DNA from: Pontiellaceae bacterium
GTDB lineage: Bacteria; Verrucomicrobiota; Kiritimatiellia; Kiritimatiellales; Pontiellaceae
NCBI GenBank assembly: GCA_016937035.1
Contig: JAFGWS010000110.1
Location: forward strand, 1-53,274
Direction of reading: 5' to 3'
DNA length: 53,274 nt
Every line of letters starts with the position of its first letter. Positions within the stretch are counted from its first letter, which is position 1. The position numbers and the translations under genes were made by a program. Under the pieces are notes generated by a model that saw nothing but the letters and a program-made list of their open reading frames with translations, did not search any database and was not told the origin of the DNA. This document shows, piece after piece, positions 9,297 through 18,241 of the stretch.

Positions 9297-10847
9297 TCAA
9301 TACTCAGTTGCTTTGATCAATTGCATCAGCTCGCGGTCGTGGTTGTTCATAATGCTGCATGTGGAATCGAAGATCATGGTTTCGCCGTTTTCCGGGGTGT
9401 AAGCTTTCCATGCGGGCAGCATGCCTTCTGCGTTGGGATTTCCTGTTTTGGCAAAGTTGATCCAGGCGGCGCTCATTTTATCGGCCAGTTGTTGGGCATC
9501 ATCGCTGCTTCCGGTCCAATGTTTTCCCAATTCAATGTTGTTAAAGACCAGCGGAATGTCGACGCCGTGGAAGGATCCGCGGGTGCCATCTTCAACCGGG
9601 CTTTTCCACGTGAGCAGGTATGTATACACCGGAGCTTGGGCGCGCGCATCGGCAACCATGATGGTGTTGGGCCTGAAAATGGGGTCGATCGACAACAGGT
9701 CTTGCGGGGTGAAGTTGGGATACGCCTTGGCATAAAGTGCAATATATTCGTCGGTACGGTCGCCATAGGTCCGCGTCAGGCGTTCTTTGGCTTGCTCCAG
9801 GGTCAGCTCTTTTTCGCGATAGCTGGTGCTTGTCAGTTCGTTCAAGGTGGTCCCAATCAGCAGCGGCACCTCTTTCGAAAGGTCGGCAAAGTCGGGGGTA
9901 AACGGTTGCTGAAGCAAATCTTTTCCGTCGGGCACGGGGCCGAAACCAAACATGGTCGAGGTTCCGGGGCGTCGTGTTCCCACGGTGTTTGCCAAGGCCT
10001 TGTCGCCTGCTTCAACCAAAGCTTTATACGGAATGGTATCCAACTGGTTGACCTGGTCGGGCGTAAGACCCAAAACGTCCAAAAGTTCCAGTCCCACGGC
10101 GGTCGATTTTTCCTTGGTCATCACGTTGATGAGCGTTCCACTTTGGATAATGGCCTTGTGGAACAAGCCCTTGGCCGGAGGCATGCACATCAGCGTGCCC
10201 ACTTTACCGCCGCCGCCCGATTCGCCAAAAATGGTTACGTTGTTGGGGTCGCCTCCAAATTTTTCGATGTTTTGCTGCACCCATTTCAAGGCCTCCACAA
10301 TGTCCAACATCCCAACATTGGCTGATTGCGCATAAGCATCGCCGCAAGCCGACAAATCGAGGAAGCCCAGAATATTGAGCCGGTGGTTGACCGACACCAA
10401 CACGACGTCGCCCGTTTCGGCGAGCATTTTCCCGTGGCTGATGGGATCGTCGCTGGCGCCTGTACTGAAACCTCCGCCGTGCAGCCAAACCATAACGGCG
10501 CGTTTCTTCCCGTCCTTCAGGCCTTGCGACCAAACGTTCAAGGTGAACATTTCCTTTTCGTCCATTGCCGAGTCGGGCGACCAGCTGTTCACTTGCATCG
10601 CTATTTTGCTGAAGTCCACACACTCGCGCATGCCTTTCCACGCGTCGGGTTGCTGGGGCGGCATAAAGCGTTCGGCCTTGGCGTAGGGAATTCCCTTGAA
10701 GGTATAAATCCCCTCATCGATAAATCCCGAGATTTTGCCCTGTGACGTTTTCACCACCGGATTTTGGCTTTTGATGCTGGAACATCCGCTAAATACAATT
10801 GAAACTGCCAGGAAACAAAACCCGGCAAGTGAGTTTAGAGATTTCAT
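9297..10847 (-). CDS. Type-B carboxylesterase lipoprotein
   Basis: Alpha/beta-hydrolase of the carboxylesterase type B (PF00135) family, 516 residues. The N-terminus MKSLNSLAGFCFLAVSIV plus FSGC is a lipoprotein signal with Cys22 as the anchor. The oxyanion loop is HGGGFSTG, the nucleophile Ser lies in GESGGGG (about 209), the acid Glu is in the LNELTS region (about 334) and the catalytic His is in SFHGVD (about 426). Substrates of the family are carboxylic esters; in this setting a side-chain ester of plant or algal polysaccharide (acetyl, feruloyl, methyl-glucuronoyl) is possible but unproven. The ribosome binding site aaagga precedes the start. It is a single gene. Confidence 0.88.
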   Translation of the reverse strand: MKSLNSLAGFCFLAVSIVFSGCSSIKSQNPVVKTSQGKISGFIDEGIYTFKGIPYAKAERFMPPQQPDAWKGMRECVDFSKIAMQVNSWSPDSAMDEKEMFTLNVWSQGLKDGKKRAVMVWLHGGGFSTGASDDPISHGKMLAETGDVVLVSVNHRLNILGFLDLSACGDAYAQSANVGMLDIVEALKWVQQNIEKFGGDPNNVTIFGESGGGGKVGTLMCMPPAKGLFHKAIIQSGTLINVMTKEKSTAVGLELLDVLGLTPDQVNQLDTIPYKALVEAGDKALANTVGTRRPGTSTMFGFGPVPDGKDLLQQPFTPDFADLSKEVPLLIGTTLNELTSTSYREKELTLEQAKERLTRTYGDRTDEYIALYAKAYPNFTPQDLLSIDPIFRPNTIMVADARAQAPVYTYLLTWKSPVEDGTRGSFHGVDIPLVFNNIELGKHWTGSSDDAQQLADKMSAAWINFAKTGNPNAEGMLPAWKAYTPENGETMIFDSTCSIMNNHDRELMQLIKATEY

Positions 10848-11166
10848 TATTCATCCTTTATTCATTGGGCAAGGTAAAGGTGTCTTCCCTGTCTCTTTGC
10901 TTTTTCTCTCTCGAAGGTGCCGAGGCCGCCTCAATCGGCATCTTGTTTTTCAGCGGCCACAATCGGCCCACTTTTGCATTCCCTCACCCGGGCCGCCGAG
11001 CCGCTAGTCACCTCTTTACGGACATAGAAGCGCAAAAAGAGGGGGGAGTCAAAACTTTGCCGATTATTCGGGACTGGAATTTCGAGCTTTCAAAGTGCTT
11101 TTGTGGGAATGAAAAAACGCCCTCCCGCTTGCGCAGGAAGGCGTTGTTCAATGCAGACAGCTCGGG
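10848..11166. other. Non-coding gap between carboxylesterase and ilvC
   Basis: Apart from the ilvC terminator (11112-11145) and the carboxylesterase ribosome binding site, no gene, repeat or clear promoter is seen. Confidence 0.5.
11112..11145 (-). terminator. Rho-independent terminator of ilvC
   Basis: Read on the minus strand, a 13-bp stem (aacgccttcctgc paired with gcgggagggcgtt, two G-T wobbles) with a gcaa loop is followed by a run of six T, about 22 bases after the ilvC stop. Confidence 0.85.
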
Positions 11167-12639
11167 TTAGAGCGACTTCATGTTCTGCATGGCGGCGCGA
11201 AGTTCTTCGCCGATGATTTCCACTTCGTGGTAGCGGATTTCGGCGTTGATTTCGATGAGCGTTTTGTTGTCGACCGCGTTGTCCTTCAGATCCAGCCCTT
11301 TGCCGATAACGTCGGTGTCGATCTTGCTCATGAAGTCCTTCAGCAGCGGAACGCACGCATGAGCGAACAGGTAGCAGCCGTATTCGGCGGTGTCGGAAAT
11401 GATGCGGTTCATTTCGAACAGCTTCTTGCGTGCAATCGTGTTGGCGATGAGCGGCGTTTCGTGGAGCGATTCGTAATAAGCCGATTCCGGTTTAATGCCG
11501 ACGGCTACCATGGCTTCGAATGCGAGCTCTACCCCGGCTTTAACCATCGCAACCATCAGAATGGCTTTGTCGAAGTATTCCTGCTCGGTGATGACTTCAT
11601 CGGACGCCGGAGTCTTTTCGAATTCGGTTTCGCCGGTCGCTGCACGCCAGCTCAGAAGGTTGGCATCGTCGTTGGCCCAGTCTTCCATCATGATGCGCGA
11701 AAATTCCCCGGTAATGATATCGTCCATATGCTTTTCGAACAGCGGGCGCATGATCATCTTGAGCTCTTCGGCCAGCTCGAACGCTTTGATCTTAGCCGGG
11801 TTGGAGAGACGATCCATCATATTGGTGATGCCGCCCTGTTTCAGGGCTTCGGTGATGGTTTCCCACCCGTACTGAATCAGCTTAACCGCCCAGTTTTTGT
11901 CGATACCGTTTTCGGTCATCTTGTCGAAGCAGAGCAAGGCACCGGCCTGGAGCATGCCACAGAGAATGGTCTGCTCGCCCATGAGGTCGGATTTTACTTC
12001 AGCGACAAAAGAGGATTCGAGCACGCCGGCGTGGTGTCCGCCCTGTGCAACACAGAGGGCTTTGGCAATTTCCATGCCGTCGCCGTTCGGGTCATTTTCG
12101 CGATGGCAGGCGATGAGGGTCGGTACGCCGAATCCGCGTTTGTATTCTTCGCGCACTTCGGAGCCGGGCGACTTCGGAGCGACCATGATCACCGTCAGGT
12201 CTTTACGGATCTGCGTGCCTTCTTCAACAATGTTGAATCCGTGGGCGTAGCAGAAGGTGGCGCCTTGCTTCATCATCGGAACAACGGTTTCGACGACGTT
12301 GGTGTGCTGTTTGTCGGGAGCAAGGTTCATAACGATATCAGCGGTCGGGAGCATTTCCTCGTAGGTGCCGACATTGAAGCCGTTTTCCGTGGCGTTTAGG
12401 TAGGATTGACGCTTTTCTTTGATCGCCTGAGCGCGCAACGTGTAGGAAACGTCGAGTCCGCTGTCGCGCATATTCAGTCCCTGATTCAGGCCTTGCGCAC
12501 CGCAGCCGACGATAACGATCTTTTTGCCTTTGGCATATTCGCAGCCGTTCGCGAATTCAGAAGCGTCCATAAAGCGGCAGGTTCCGAGCTCTTCCAGCTT
12601 AAGGCGCATCGGAAGCGTGTTGAAATAATTTTGTCCCAT
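11167..12639 (-). CDS. ilvC: Ketol-acid reductoisomerase, class II (IlvC)
   Basis: Converts acetolactate and acetohydroxybutyrate to dihydroxy acids with NADPH in valine, leucine and isoleucine synthesis. It has 490 residues, the length of the long class II form with a duplicated knotted domain (E. coli type). [19 protein letters not shown] is the conserved start. The NADPH Rossmann motif GCGAQG is at 45-50 and the phosphate-binding segment [13 protein letters not shown] at about 67-79. The frame is open for 39 more residues upstream, but aaggagaag directly before ATG 12639 and the family start support the shorter form. It is monocistronic with its own terminator. No attenuator was recognised in the leader. 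Confidence 0.96.
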   Translation of the reverse strand: MGQNYFNTLPMRLKLEELGTCRFMDASEFANGCEYAKGKKIVIVGCGAQGLNQGLNMRDSGLDVSYTLRAQAIKEKRQSYLNATENGFNVGTYEEMLPTADIVMNLAPDKQHTNVVETVVPMMKQGATFCYAHGFNIVEEGTQIRKDLTVIMVAPKSPGSEVREEYKRGFGVPTLIACHRENDPNGDGMEIAKALCVAQGGHHAGVLESSFVAEVKSDLMGEQTILCGMLQAGALLCFDKMTENGIDKNWAVKLIQYGWETITEALKQGGITNMMDRLSNPAKIKAFELAEELKMIMRPLFEKHMDDIITGEFSRIMMEDWANDDANLLSWRAATGETEFEKTPASDEVITEQEYFDKAILMVAMVKAGVELAFEAMVAVGIKPESAYYESLHETPLIANTIARKKLFEMNRIISDTAEYGCYLFAHACVPLLKDFMSKIDTDVIGKGLDLKDNAVDNKTLIEINAEIRYHEVEIIGEELRAAMQNMKSL

Positions 12640-12960
12640 TGTCTTCTCCTTGTTTAGTTCGAATGCGCGGAGCTTACCGAAACCCCTGTGTTGCGTAAAT
12701 TGAATTATTCGGCATGTAAAATTGCATATAACGAAACAATCATCGTTGTTTACCACCCGAACGAGAGCGCAATTGAACAGAGAAGAATCGTGTTTGCTGC
12801 TTTCTGTGCGTTGGCTTAAGAGCTTTTTACAAGAGCCTCGTTGATTAGGTTTAAAACAAAATTGCGTCAGGCGTGTTATTCAGTAACCTACGACATGTGG
12901 ACGCAGGTGTTTCGTGAAGCTGCGTTGCTGGGAGATTAAAAACTAAACAAGGAGTCTGAT
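12640..12960. other. Divergent regulatory gap ilvC / SGNH hydrolase
   Basis: 321 bases holding the promoters and ribosome binding sites of two divergent genes. The sequence is AT-rich but no hexamer pair stands out. aaggag at 12949 serves the downstream GTG start. No gene is seen. Confidence 0.4.
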
Positions 12961-13956
12961 GTGAATAAGAGAATTGTTTCTGCTGTGGGTTTGTGTGCGG
13001 TGTTCGGTGCGGCGGCAATCACTGTTGCTCAAATGCCGGGTGGCATGGGTGGCGGCATGGGTTTTGGCGGCATGGGTGGCGGCGGCATGGGTGGTGGCGG
13101 AATGGGTTTTGGCGGCATGGGTGGCGGGCGTACGCCTCAGGTCGTCGGAGAACCTGCGCCGGTGCCGAAGTCGGTGGCGATTGCTCGACCGACCGCCCAG
13201 GAAGTTGATGCAATGAACGCCGAGCTGAAGAAGTTTATTCAAAACAACACTTCAGCCAGCAAGGACCTGCTGAAAGAATATGCTGATCTGATCTCCGTGG
13301 TACCGCCGCGCGATAATCCCTGTGTTCGTCCGACCTCCGGCGGAGTGCGTCAAGGACGTCATGACGCCTTTGTTGAAATCGCAAACAACGAGGAATTTGA
13401 TGTTCTGTTTCACGGCGACTCGATTACGGACTGGTGGCAGCAATCCGCTGAACAGGGAGGCGGAACTGCGGTTTTTGAAAAGCATTTCGGAGATATGAAG
13501 GTGGCCAATTTTGCGGTGGCCGGTGATACCACGCAGGGACTGCTTTGGGGCCTTCAGAATGGGGAAGGACAGGGGCATAAGCCGAAGGTCGTTATGCTCA
13601 TGATCGGCACCAACAGCGCCGGCAGCAGCACGGGTGCAGAAATCGCAGAAGGCGTGGGGGCCGTGGTTCTGGAGCTCCAGAAAGACTTCCCGGATGCCAA
13701 AATCCTTCTGCTGGCCATTTTCCCGCGCGGCGGCAGCAACGAGGATCGCATGCGTCAGACCAATGAAGAAGCCAATAAAATCATCGCCAAGCTGGCGGAT
13801 GATAAAAAGGTGTTCTTCATGAATATCAACGATAAATTCCTCAACGCGCAGGGCGGCCTGATCGGTTTCCGTGGGGATAATCTGCACCCCAACGAAGAGG
13901 GCTACGAAATCTGGGCACAGGCGGTTAAACCTATGATCGAAAAACTGCTGAAATAA
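12961..13956 (+). CDS. Secreted SGNH/GDSL hydrolase with Gly-Met-rich linker
   Basis: 331 residues. The signal peptide (1-24) ends near TVAQ. It is followed by a Gly/Met-rich low-complexity tract (25-57) built from GGMGFGGMGGGG units, then a linker and an SGNH hydrolase domain (about 145-331). Block I is FHGDSITDWW with nucleophile Ser154, the block II Gly is Gly188 (FAVAGDTT), block III is GTN (216-218), and the catalytic Asp306/His309 lie in DNLHPNEEG. This arrangement resembles PAF-acetylhydrolase gamma-like esterases and acetyl-xylan esterases, so deacetylation of polysaccharide is plausible. The start is GTG 12961 behind aaggag; the overlapping ATG at 12959 is followed directly by a stop. 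A strong terminator follows. Confidence 0.85.
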   Translation: MNKRIVSAVGLCAVFGAAAITVAQMPGGMGGGMGFGGMGGGGMGGGGMGFGGMGGGRTPQVVGEPAPVPKSVAIARPTAQEVDAMNAELKKFIQNNTSASKDLLKEYADLISVVPPRDNPCVRPTSGGVRQGRHDAFVEIANNEEFDVLFHGDSITDWWQQSAEQGGGTAVFEKHFGDMKVANFAVAGDTTQGLLWGLQNGEGQGHKPKVVMLMIGTNSAGSSTGAEIAEGVGAVVLELQKDFPDAKILLLAIFPRGGSNEDRMRQTNEEANKIIAKLADDKKVFFMNINDKFLNAQGGLIGFRGDNLHPNEEGYEIWAQAVKPMIEKLLK

Positions 13957-13991
13957 ATCCGAAAACCTCTGGCCGGAAATTAAACCGTTTC

Positions 13992-14037
13992 AGCGCCTCC
14001 TCTCAGTAAGCAATGCTTGAGAGGGGGCGCTTTTTTA
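13992..14037 (+). terminator. Rho-independent terminator after SGNH hydrolase
   Basis: A 14-bp stem (agcgcctcctctca with tgagagggggcgct, one wobble) around a 12-base loop is followed by a T-rich tract, 35 bases after the stop codon. Confidence 0.85.
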
Positions 14038-14112
14038 TTGATAGGGTGGAAAAAACCTCTGCTTAAAATCAAATGGGCCCTTTGTGTGTAAACCTAAACG
14101 GTGAGATGACGG

Positions 14113-16518
14113 ATGAAAAAACTACAGCGAAAGATAAGTAAACTGCGTGTTCCAGCTCTGATCCTGGTGCTTTCGGCCGCCGGCGCGGTTGGAGCGCAAA
14201 CGTATCAGAAAACCGATAACGGCATAAAAACGGTAATCAATTCCATTGGCGTAGAACTCCAATTCTATAGCCCCTCAACCGTTCGCGTGTTGAAATGGCC
14301 GGAGAGTGATCGTTTTGAAAAGGAGAGCCTTACGGTCATTAAGAGCCCCGAAAAAACGATGTTTACCGTGAAGCAGACCGGCGATGAGCTGGCGCTGAAG
14401 AGCGATAAACTGACCGCGACGGTAAATCTGAAGAGCGGCCGGATTGTCTTTCAGTCGGTCGATGGCAAGGCGCTGCTGAGCGAAAAAGAATCGAGTGTTA
14501 AGTTCACGGATTTCGATGATGTCGGCGACAAAACCTACAGCGTTTCTCAGGCCTATACGCTGGAGCATGATGAGGCGATTTATGGGCTGGGGATTCTTCA
14601 GCGCGGCAAGATGTCGCTGCGTAATATCAATGTGCACATGGTGCAGAACAATACCGAGGACTTTGTTACCTTCTTCCAGTCGGAGAAGGGCTATGGACTG
14701 TTTTGGGACAACTATTCGCCGACCGACTTTGTCGATAACCGCGAAGGAGCATCGTTCAGCTCCGAAGTGGGCGACTGCATCGACTATTATTTTATGGTTG
14801 GCGGCAATGCTGACGGCGTGATTGCCTGTATGCGCGACCTCACGGGTCAGGTGCCGATGTTCCCGTTGTGGACCTTCGGCTATTGGCAGAGCAAAGAGCG
14901 CTATAAAAGTCAGGACGAGACCGTGGGCGTGGTGCGCAAATACCGCGAGCTGGGCGTTCCGCTCGACGGCATTATTCAGGACTGGCAGTATTGGGGGAAC
15001 AACTATCTCTGGAATGCCATGGAGTTCCTTAATGAGGAGTTTCCAAATCCGCAGAGAATGATTAACGACGTGCACGGCATGAATGCGCACATGATCATTT
15101 CCATCTGGTCGTCGTTTGGTCCCATGACCAAGCCGTACCGTGAAATGGAGCCGAAAGGGATGCTGCTCGACATGGGTACGTGGCCGCAGTCGGGACTGAC
15201 CGCCTGGCCGCCGAACCGAGAATATCCTTCCGGCGTTAAGCCGTATGACCCTTACCATCCCGAGGCGCGTGCGATTTACTGGAAATATCTCAACGAAGGT
15301 CTTTTCTCGCTGGGGATAGATGGTTGGTGGATGGATTCCACAGAGCCGGATCATCTGGATTTCCGTGAATCTGACTTTAATAATCCGACCTATCTCGGCT
15401 CCTTTCGTAAGGTGCGCAATGCGTATCCACTGATGGCGGTCGGCGGGGTGTATGATAGTCAGCGTGAAGTAACGTCTGATAAGCGCGTATTCATTCTGAC
15501 CCGCTCGGCGTTTGCCGGACAGCAGCGTTATGGCGCCAATACCTGGTCGGGCGATGTAACCGCATCGTGGGATGCCTTGAAGAATCAGATTTCCGCCGGT
15601 CTCAACTTTTCGCTCACCGGTATTCCGTACTGGAACAGCGATATCGGCGGCTTCTTCCTCTCGAATTTCAGAGGAAAATTAAATGACCCTGATTATTGCG
15701 AGCTGTATGCCCGCTGGATCCAGTTCGGCGCATTCTGCCCGATGATGCGTTCGCATGGTGCCGATGCGCCCCGCGAAATTTATCAGTTCGGCGAGAAGGG
15801 CGACGCCATCTATGATGCCATCGATAAATACATTAACCTGCGCTACAGTCTGCTGCCCTATATCTATTCCACGTCGTGGGATGTCACGGCCAACCAGTCC
15901 AGCATGATGCGGGCGCTGGTGATGGACTTTGCCGCCGATAAACAGGCGCTGGACATTAACGATGAATATATGTTCGGTAAATCCATTCTGGTCTGTCCGG
16001 TAACGCAGAGTATGTATAAGGGCGACTACAGTTCCGTTAAATCCCGCGAACTCTATCTGCCCAAAGGCTCCGCATGGTTTGATTTCTGGACCGGCGAAAA
16101 ACTGGCCGGTGGACAAACGGTCAGCAAGGAAACGCCGGTGGATATCATGCCGCTCTACATTAAGGCCGGCAGCATTCTTCCGATCGGCCCCAAGGTGCAG
16201 TATGCTGAGGAAAAAGCGTGGGATAATCTGCAGATCCGCGTTTACGAAGGCGCCGACGGAAGCTTCACCCTCTACGAAGATGAAAACGATAACTACAACT
16301 ACGAAAATGGAGCTTTCTCAACCATTACCTTTACTTGGAATGACGCCTCCAAAACGCTGACCATCGGCGCGCGCGAAGGCGAGTTTCCGGGAATGCTCAA
16401 AAGTCGTAAGTTCAGCATCGTTAAAGTCGCTGAAGGAAAAGCGGCCGGCGATGCCGTCGTCACCGCATTTGACCAGGTCGTGAATTACACCGGGGCGAAG
16501 ATCTCGATTAAGCTTTAA
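14113..16518 (+). CDS. Secreted GH31 alpha-glycosidase (alpha-glucosidase/xylosidase)
   Basis: Retaining GH31 glycoside hydrolase, 801 residues, exported by a signal peptide (1-28, ending VGA). It has an N-terminal beta-sandwich domain (about 30-240) and a TIM barrel (about 250-600). The nucleophile Asp408 lies in the GH31 signature WWMDSTEPD and the acid/base Asp481 in WSGDVTASW; a beta-sheet C-terminus follows. FTRSAFAGQQRYGANTW-type sequence and the WWMD context resemble alpha-xylosidases and related enzymes; alpha-glucosidase is the alternative. The start is supported by ggtgag upstream and the signal peptide. It has its own downstream hairpins and no co-transcribed partner. It probably acts on oligosaccharides in the periplasm. 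Confidence 0.9.
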   Translation: MKKLQRKISKLRVPALILVLSAAGAVGAQTYQKTDNGIKTVINSIGVELQFYSPSTVRVLKWPESDRFEKESLTVIKSPEKTMFTVKQTGDELALKSDKLTATVNLKSGRIVFQSVDGKALLSEKESSVKFTDFDDVGDKTYSVSQAYTLEHDEAIYGLGILQRGKMSLRNINVHMVQNNTEDFVTFFQSEKGYGLFWDNYSPTDFVDNREGASFSSEVGDCIDYYFMVGGNADGVIACMRDLTGQVPMFPLWTFGYWQSKERYKSQDETVGVVRKYRELGVPLDGIIQDWQYWGNNYLWNAMEFLNEEFPNPQRMINDVHGMNAHMIISIWSSFGPMTKPYREMEPKGMLLDMGTWPQSGLTAWPPNREYPSGVKPYDPYHPEARAIYWKYLNEGLFSLGIDGWWMDSTEPDHLDFRESDFNNPTYLGSFRKVRNAYPLMAVGGVYDSQREVTSDKRVFILTRSAFAGQQRYGANTWSGDVTASWDALKNQISAGLNFSLTGIPYWNSDIGGFFLSNFRGKLNDPDYCELYARWIQFGAFCPMMRSHGADAPREIYQFGEKGDAIYDAIDKYINLRYSLLPYIYSTSWDVTANQSSMMRALVMDFAADKQALDINDEYMFGKSILVCPVTQSMYKGDYSSVKSRELYLPKGSAWFDFWTGEKLAGGQTVSKETPVDIMPLYIKAGSILPIGPKVQYAEEKAWDNLQIRVYEGADGSFTLYEDENDNYNYENGAFSTITFTWNDASKTLTIGAREGEFPGMLKSRKFSIVKVAEGKAAGDAVVTAFDQVVNYTGAKISIKL

Positions 16519-16539
16519 ATATAAGTGGGTTCTGTTGTT

Positions 16540-16607
16540 GCTCGGAGCGGTAATTATTGCTCCGAGCGACAAATGGTAAACGCGGGAAAAATGCCCGCGT
16601 TTTTTTT
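16540..16607 (+). terminator. Double hairpin terminator after GH31 gene
   Basis: A first perfect 9-bp stem, gctcggagc/gctccgagc (16540-16567), is followed by a second stem, acgcggg/cccgcgt (16580-16600), running straight into eight T. The second hairpin is a standard intrinsic terminator. Confidence 0.85.
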
Positions 16608-16763
16608 GGTACGCCCAGCAGGACGCATTCGTAGCCGATGGTTCTTTGTTGCAAGTTCCAGAATGGTTTCGCGCCAGCTTCGTTTTTTCCGCATCGTCGC
16701 CGTTGCGTGTAAAAGAGTCATCATTGTTGTAGCGTTGGCTCTGTGAGCCAATTCAGAGTCGTT

Positions 16764-16787
16764 GTGGGGTAGGCATCTCTGCCTGCC
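16764..16787 (-). repeat. REP-like palindrome, family 2, copy 3
   Basis: gtggggtaggcatctctgcc is the reverse complement of the copies at 2317 and 7118. Confidence 0.65.
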
Positions 16788-16844
16788 TTTTCCGTACCGC
16801 AGGCATACTGCGCCTGCCTTGTTTGTATCGGTGCTTGGAGAAGG

Positions 16845-16907
16845 AACCACAGAATACACTGAAGAAAAAACTGATCTGCTTCCGTGTGTTCAGTGTATTC
16901 CGTGGTT
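16845..16907. repeat. 18-bp inverted repeat
   Basis: The left arm aaccacagaatacactga (16845-16862) and right arm tcagtgtattccgtggtt (16890-16907) pair with one mismatch around a 27-base loop. There is no T run after it, so it is not a typical terminator. Confidence 0.7.
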
Positions 16908-17176
16908 AACGTTTTTTTCAGAGTGCATGGAAGAATAGGAACCGCGGATTAACGCGGATGGACACGAATAGTAGGAGAAGAAAAGGTGCTAGGCGGGCGG
17001 TGGGTGAATATTTTAGCAATGTTTTGACTCATCGTTCTCTTTGCGCTTCTATGACTCCAAAAGGGCGCTCGACGGATCGGGCGCTCGAGGGAGCGGGCAG
17101 AAAAAAAGGGAGCACTTGTCTGAAATTACTAGATTACGGAATGGAAACCGTTTCTCGTTAAATTAGGTGGTGAGAC

Positions 17177-18241
17177 ATGAAAATTAGAGTATTTGCATTG
17201 ATCGTATTTGTTGTGTTTAGTTCCGGAAGTTCTTTTTCTTTAGGTGTTTTGGAGTCTCGGGTCGACAGGTTAGTTCAGCTCAACATTGACAGGAGTATAA
17301 TATCAAGAAATGTATATGATTCCGACTCATTGAGAGAAGTTATGGAAGAGTTGTATTTTTCGGAAACTGGAAAGTTGTTTTCGATGATCAGTAATGACGA
17401 GAGGCGCAAAACGTCGATGTCATATATTGGAGAGACCAATTATGAGCTATTAAAAGATAAATGTCTGAAGCAGATTGATGGTGACGGGCCCTTAGACAGG
17501 GTTAGTGCATATACTTTTCTCTCCTCAGTTTTGTTTTGCGACGATTACCCAGATGATCGCATTGATGAGCTTTTTAGACTCAGTTCTTTTGAGCAAGAAG
17601 AGTTCATTTGCTCCTTTGGATATGTGGACTCGGAGTCAACTTTTGAGAATATATTAATTAGGTATTTATGTTCGCAGTCCGTGATTAGCCTAGAGGACGT
17701 TTCTGTAACGCCTAATGTGACGCAGGAGATTTTGCAGGAAAGAGCTGAAAGGATATCGATAAAAAAACAGCGAAGATATGTTCAGTCATTACGATATGCG
17801 AATTGTATTGGGTTGGAAAAATGGTGTGAAGTAGCAGGATGTGGAGATGATAGCATTATTCAGGTCGAAGTTCTTAAGGACTTGTATAGGTATGGAGATG
17901 AATTTGATAAAGTAGTCTCCGTGGCAAAAGACACTGCTGGCAAAAATCAGCTGTCGTCAGAAGATCGTTTATTGGCCAAGTGGGCGTTCATGATGATAGG
18001 CTCGAGGAGTTATATGTATAAGGATTCCATGGAGTGCATCAACGCATTACGAAAAATCTCAAGAATGGATGACTTGGTATGCACGAGTGCATTCGATGCA
18101 CTATCTGCTGTGACAGAGATTAAAGATGAAGAGAGAGCGGCATTTGATGAGCACCGTCATGGTTTGATCGAAAAAGAGAAAAGGAGGGTTCTTTCGAAAT
18201 TTGAGGTGGAAGGGGCAAACGGTAAGATGGAGATCAATTAG
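17177..18241 (+). CDS. Orphan secreted protein, AT-rich
   Basis: A 354-residue protein of no recognised family. The N-terminus KIRVFALIVFVVFSSGSSF is a Sec signal peptide, with cleavage near residue 20-23. The rest is soluble, charged and mostly helical-looking, with several Cys and a Lys/Arg-rich C-terminus (EKEKRRVLSKFEVEG). HEAT/TPR-like helical pairs are possible but no clear period is visible. Base composition is clearly more AT-rich than the flanking uxaC and GH31 genes, suggesting transfer. aggtggtgag precedes the ATG. Its stop overlaps the uxaC stop by four bases in convergent orientation. Confidence 0.6.
   Translation: MKIRVFALIVFVVFSSGSSFSLGVLESRVDRLVQLNIDRSIISRNVYDSDSLREVMEELYFSETGKLFSMISNDERRKTSMSYIGETNYELLKDKCLKQIDGDGPLDRVSAYTFLSSVLFCDDYPDDRIDELFRLSSFEQEEFICSFGYVDSESTFENILIRYLCSQSVISLEDVSVTPNVTQEILQERAERISIKKQRRYVQSLRYANCIGLEKWCEVAGCGDDSIIQVEVLKDLYRYGDEFDKVVSVAKDTAGKNQLSSEDRLLAKWAFMMIGSRSYMYKDSMECINALRKISRMDDLVCTSAFDALSAVTEIKDEERAAFDEHRHGLIEKEKRRVLSKFEVEGANGKMEIN

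Larger units (their letters stand above)
16608..17176. other. Repeat-rich non-coding gap
   Basis: No gene can be supported. It holds a block (about 16652-16676) related to one near 2285-2312, a family 2 palindrome (16764-16787), a large imperfect inverted repeat (16845-16907), and a gcggattaacgcggatgg tract (16945-16962) of a kind common in intergenic DNA of environmental bacteria. The ribosome binding site aggtgg before 17177 is at its right end. Confidence 0.55.

Noticed and set aside
9321..10325. Long plus-strand open frame opposite the carboxylesterase
   Set aside because: It is antisense to a gene with intact catalytic motifs and shows no family match or ribosome binding site.
11227..12399. 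390-residue plus-strand frame opposite ilvC
   Set aside because: Shadow of a GC-rich, highly conserved gene; IlvC is unmistakable on the other strand.
14275..15354. 359-residue minus-strand frame opposite the GH31 gene
   Set aside because: Lies wholly inside the catalytic gene; no independent features.
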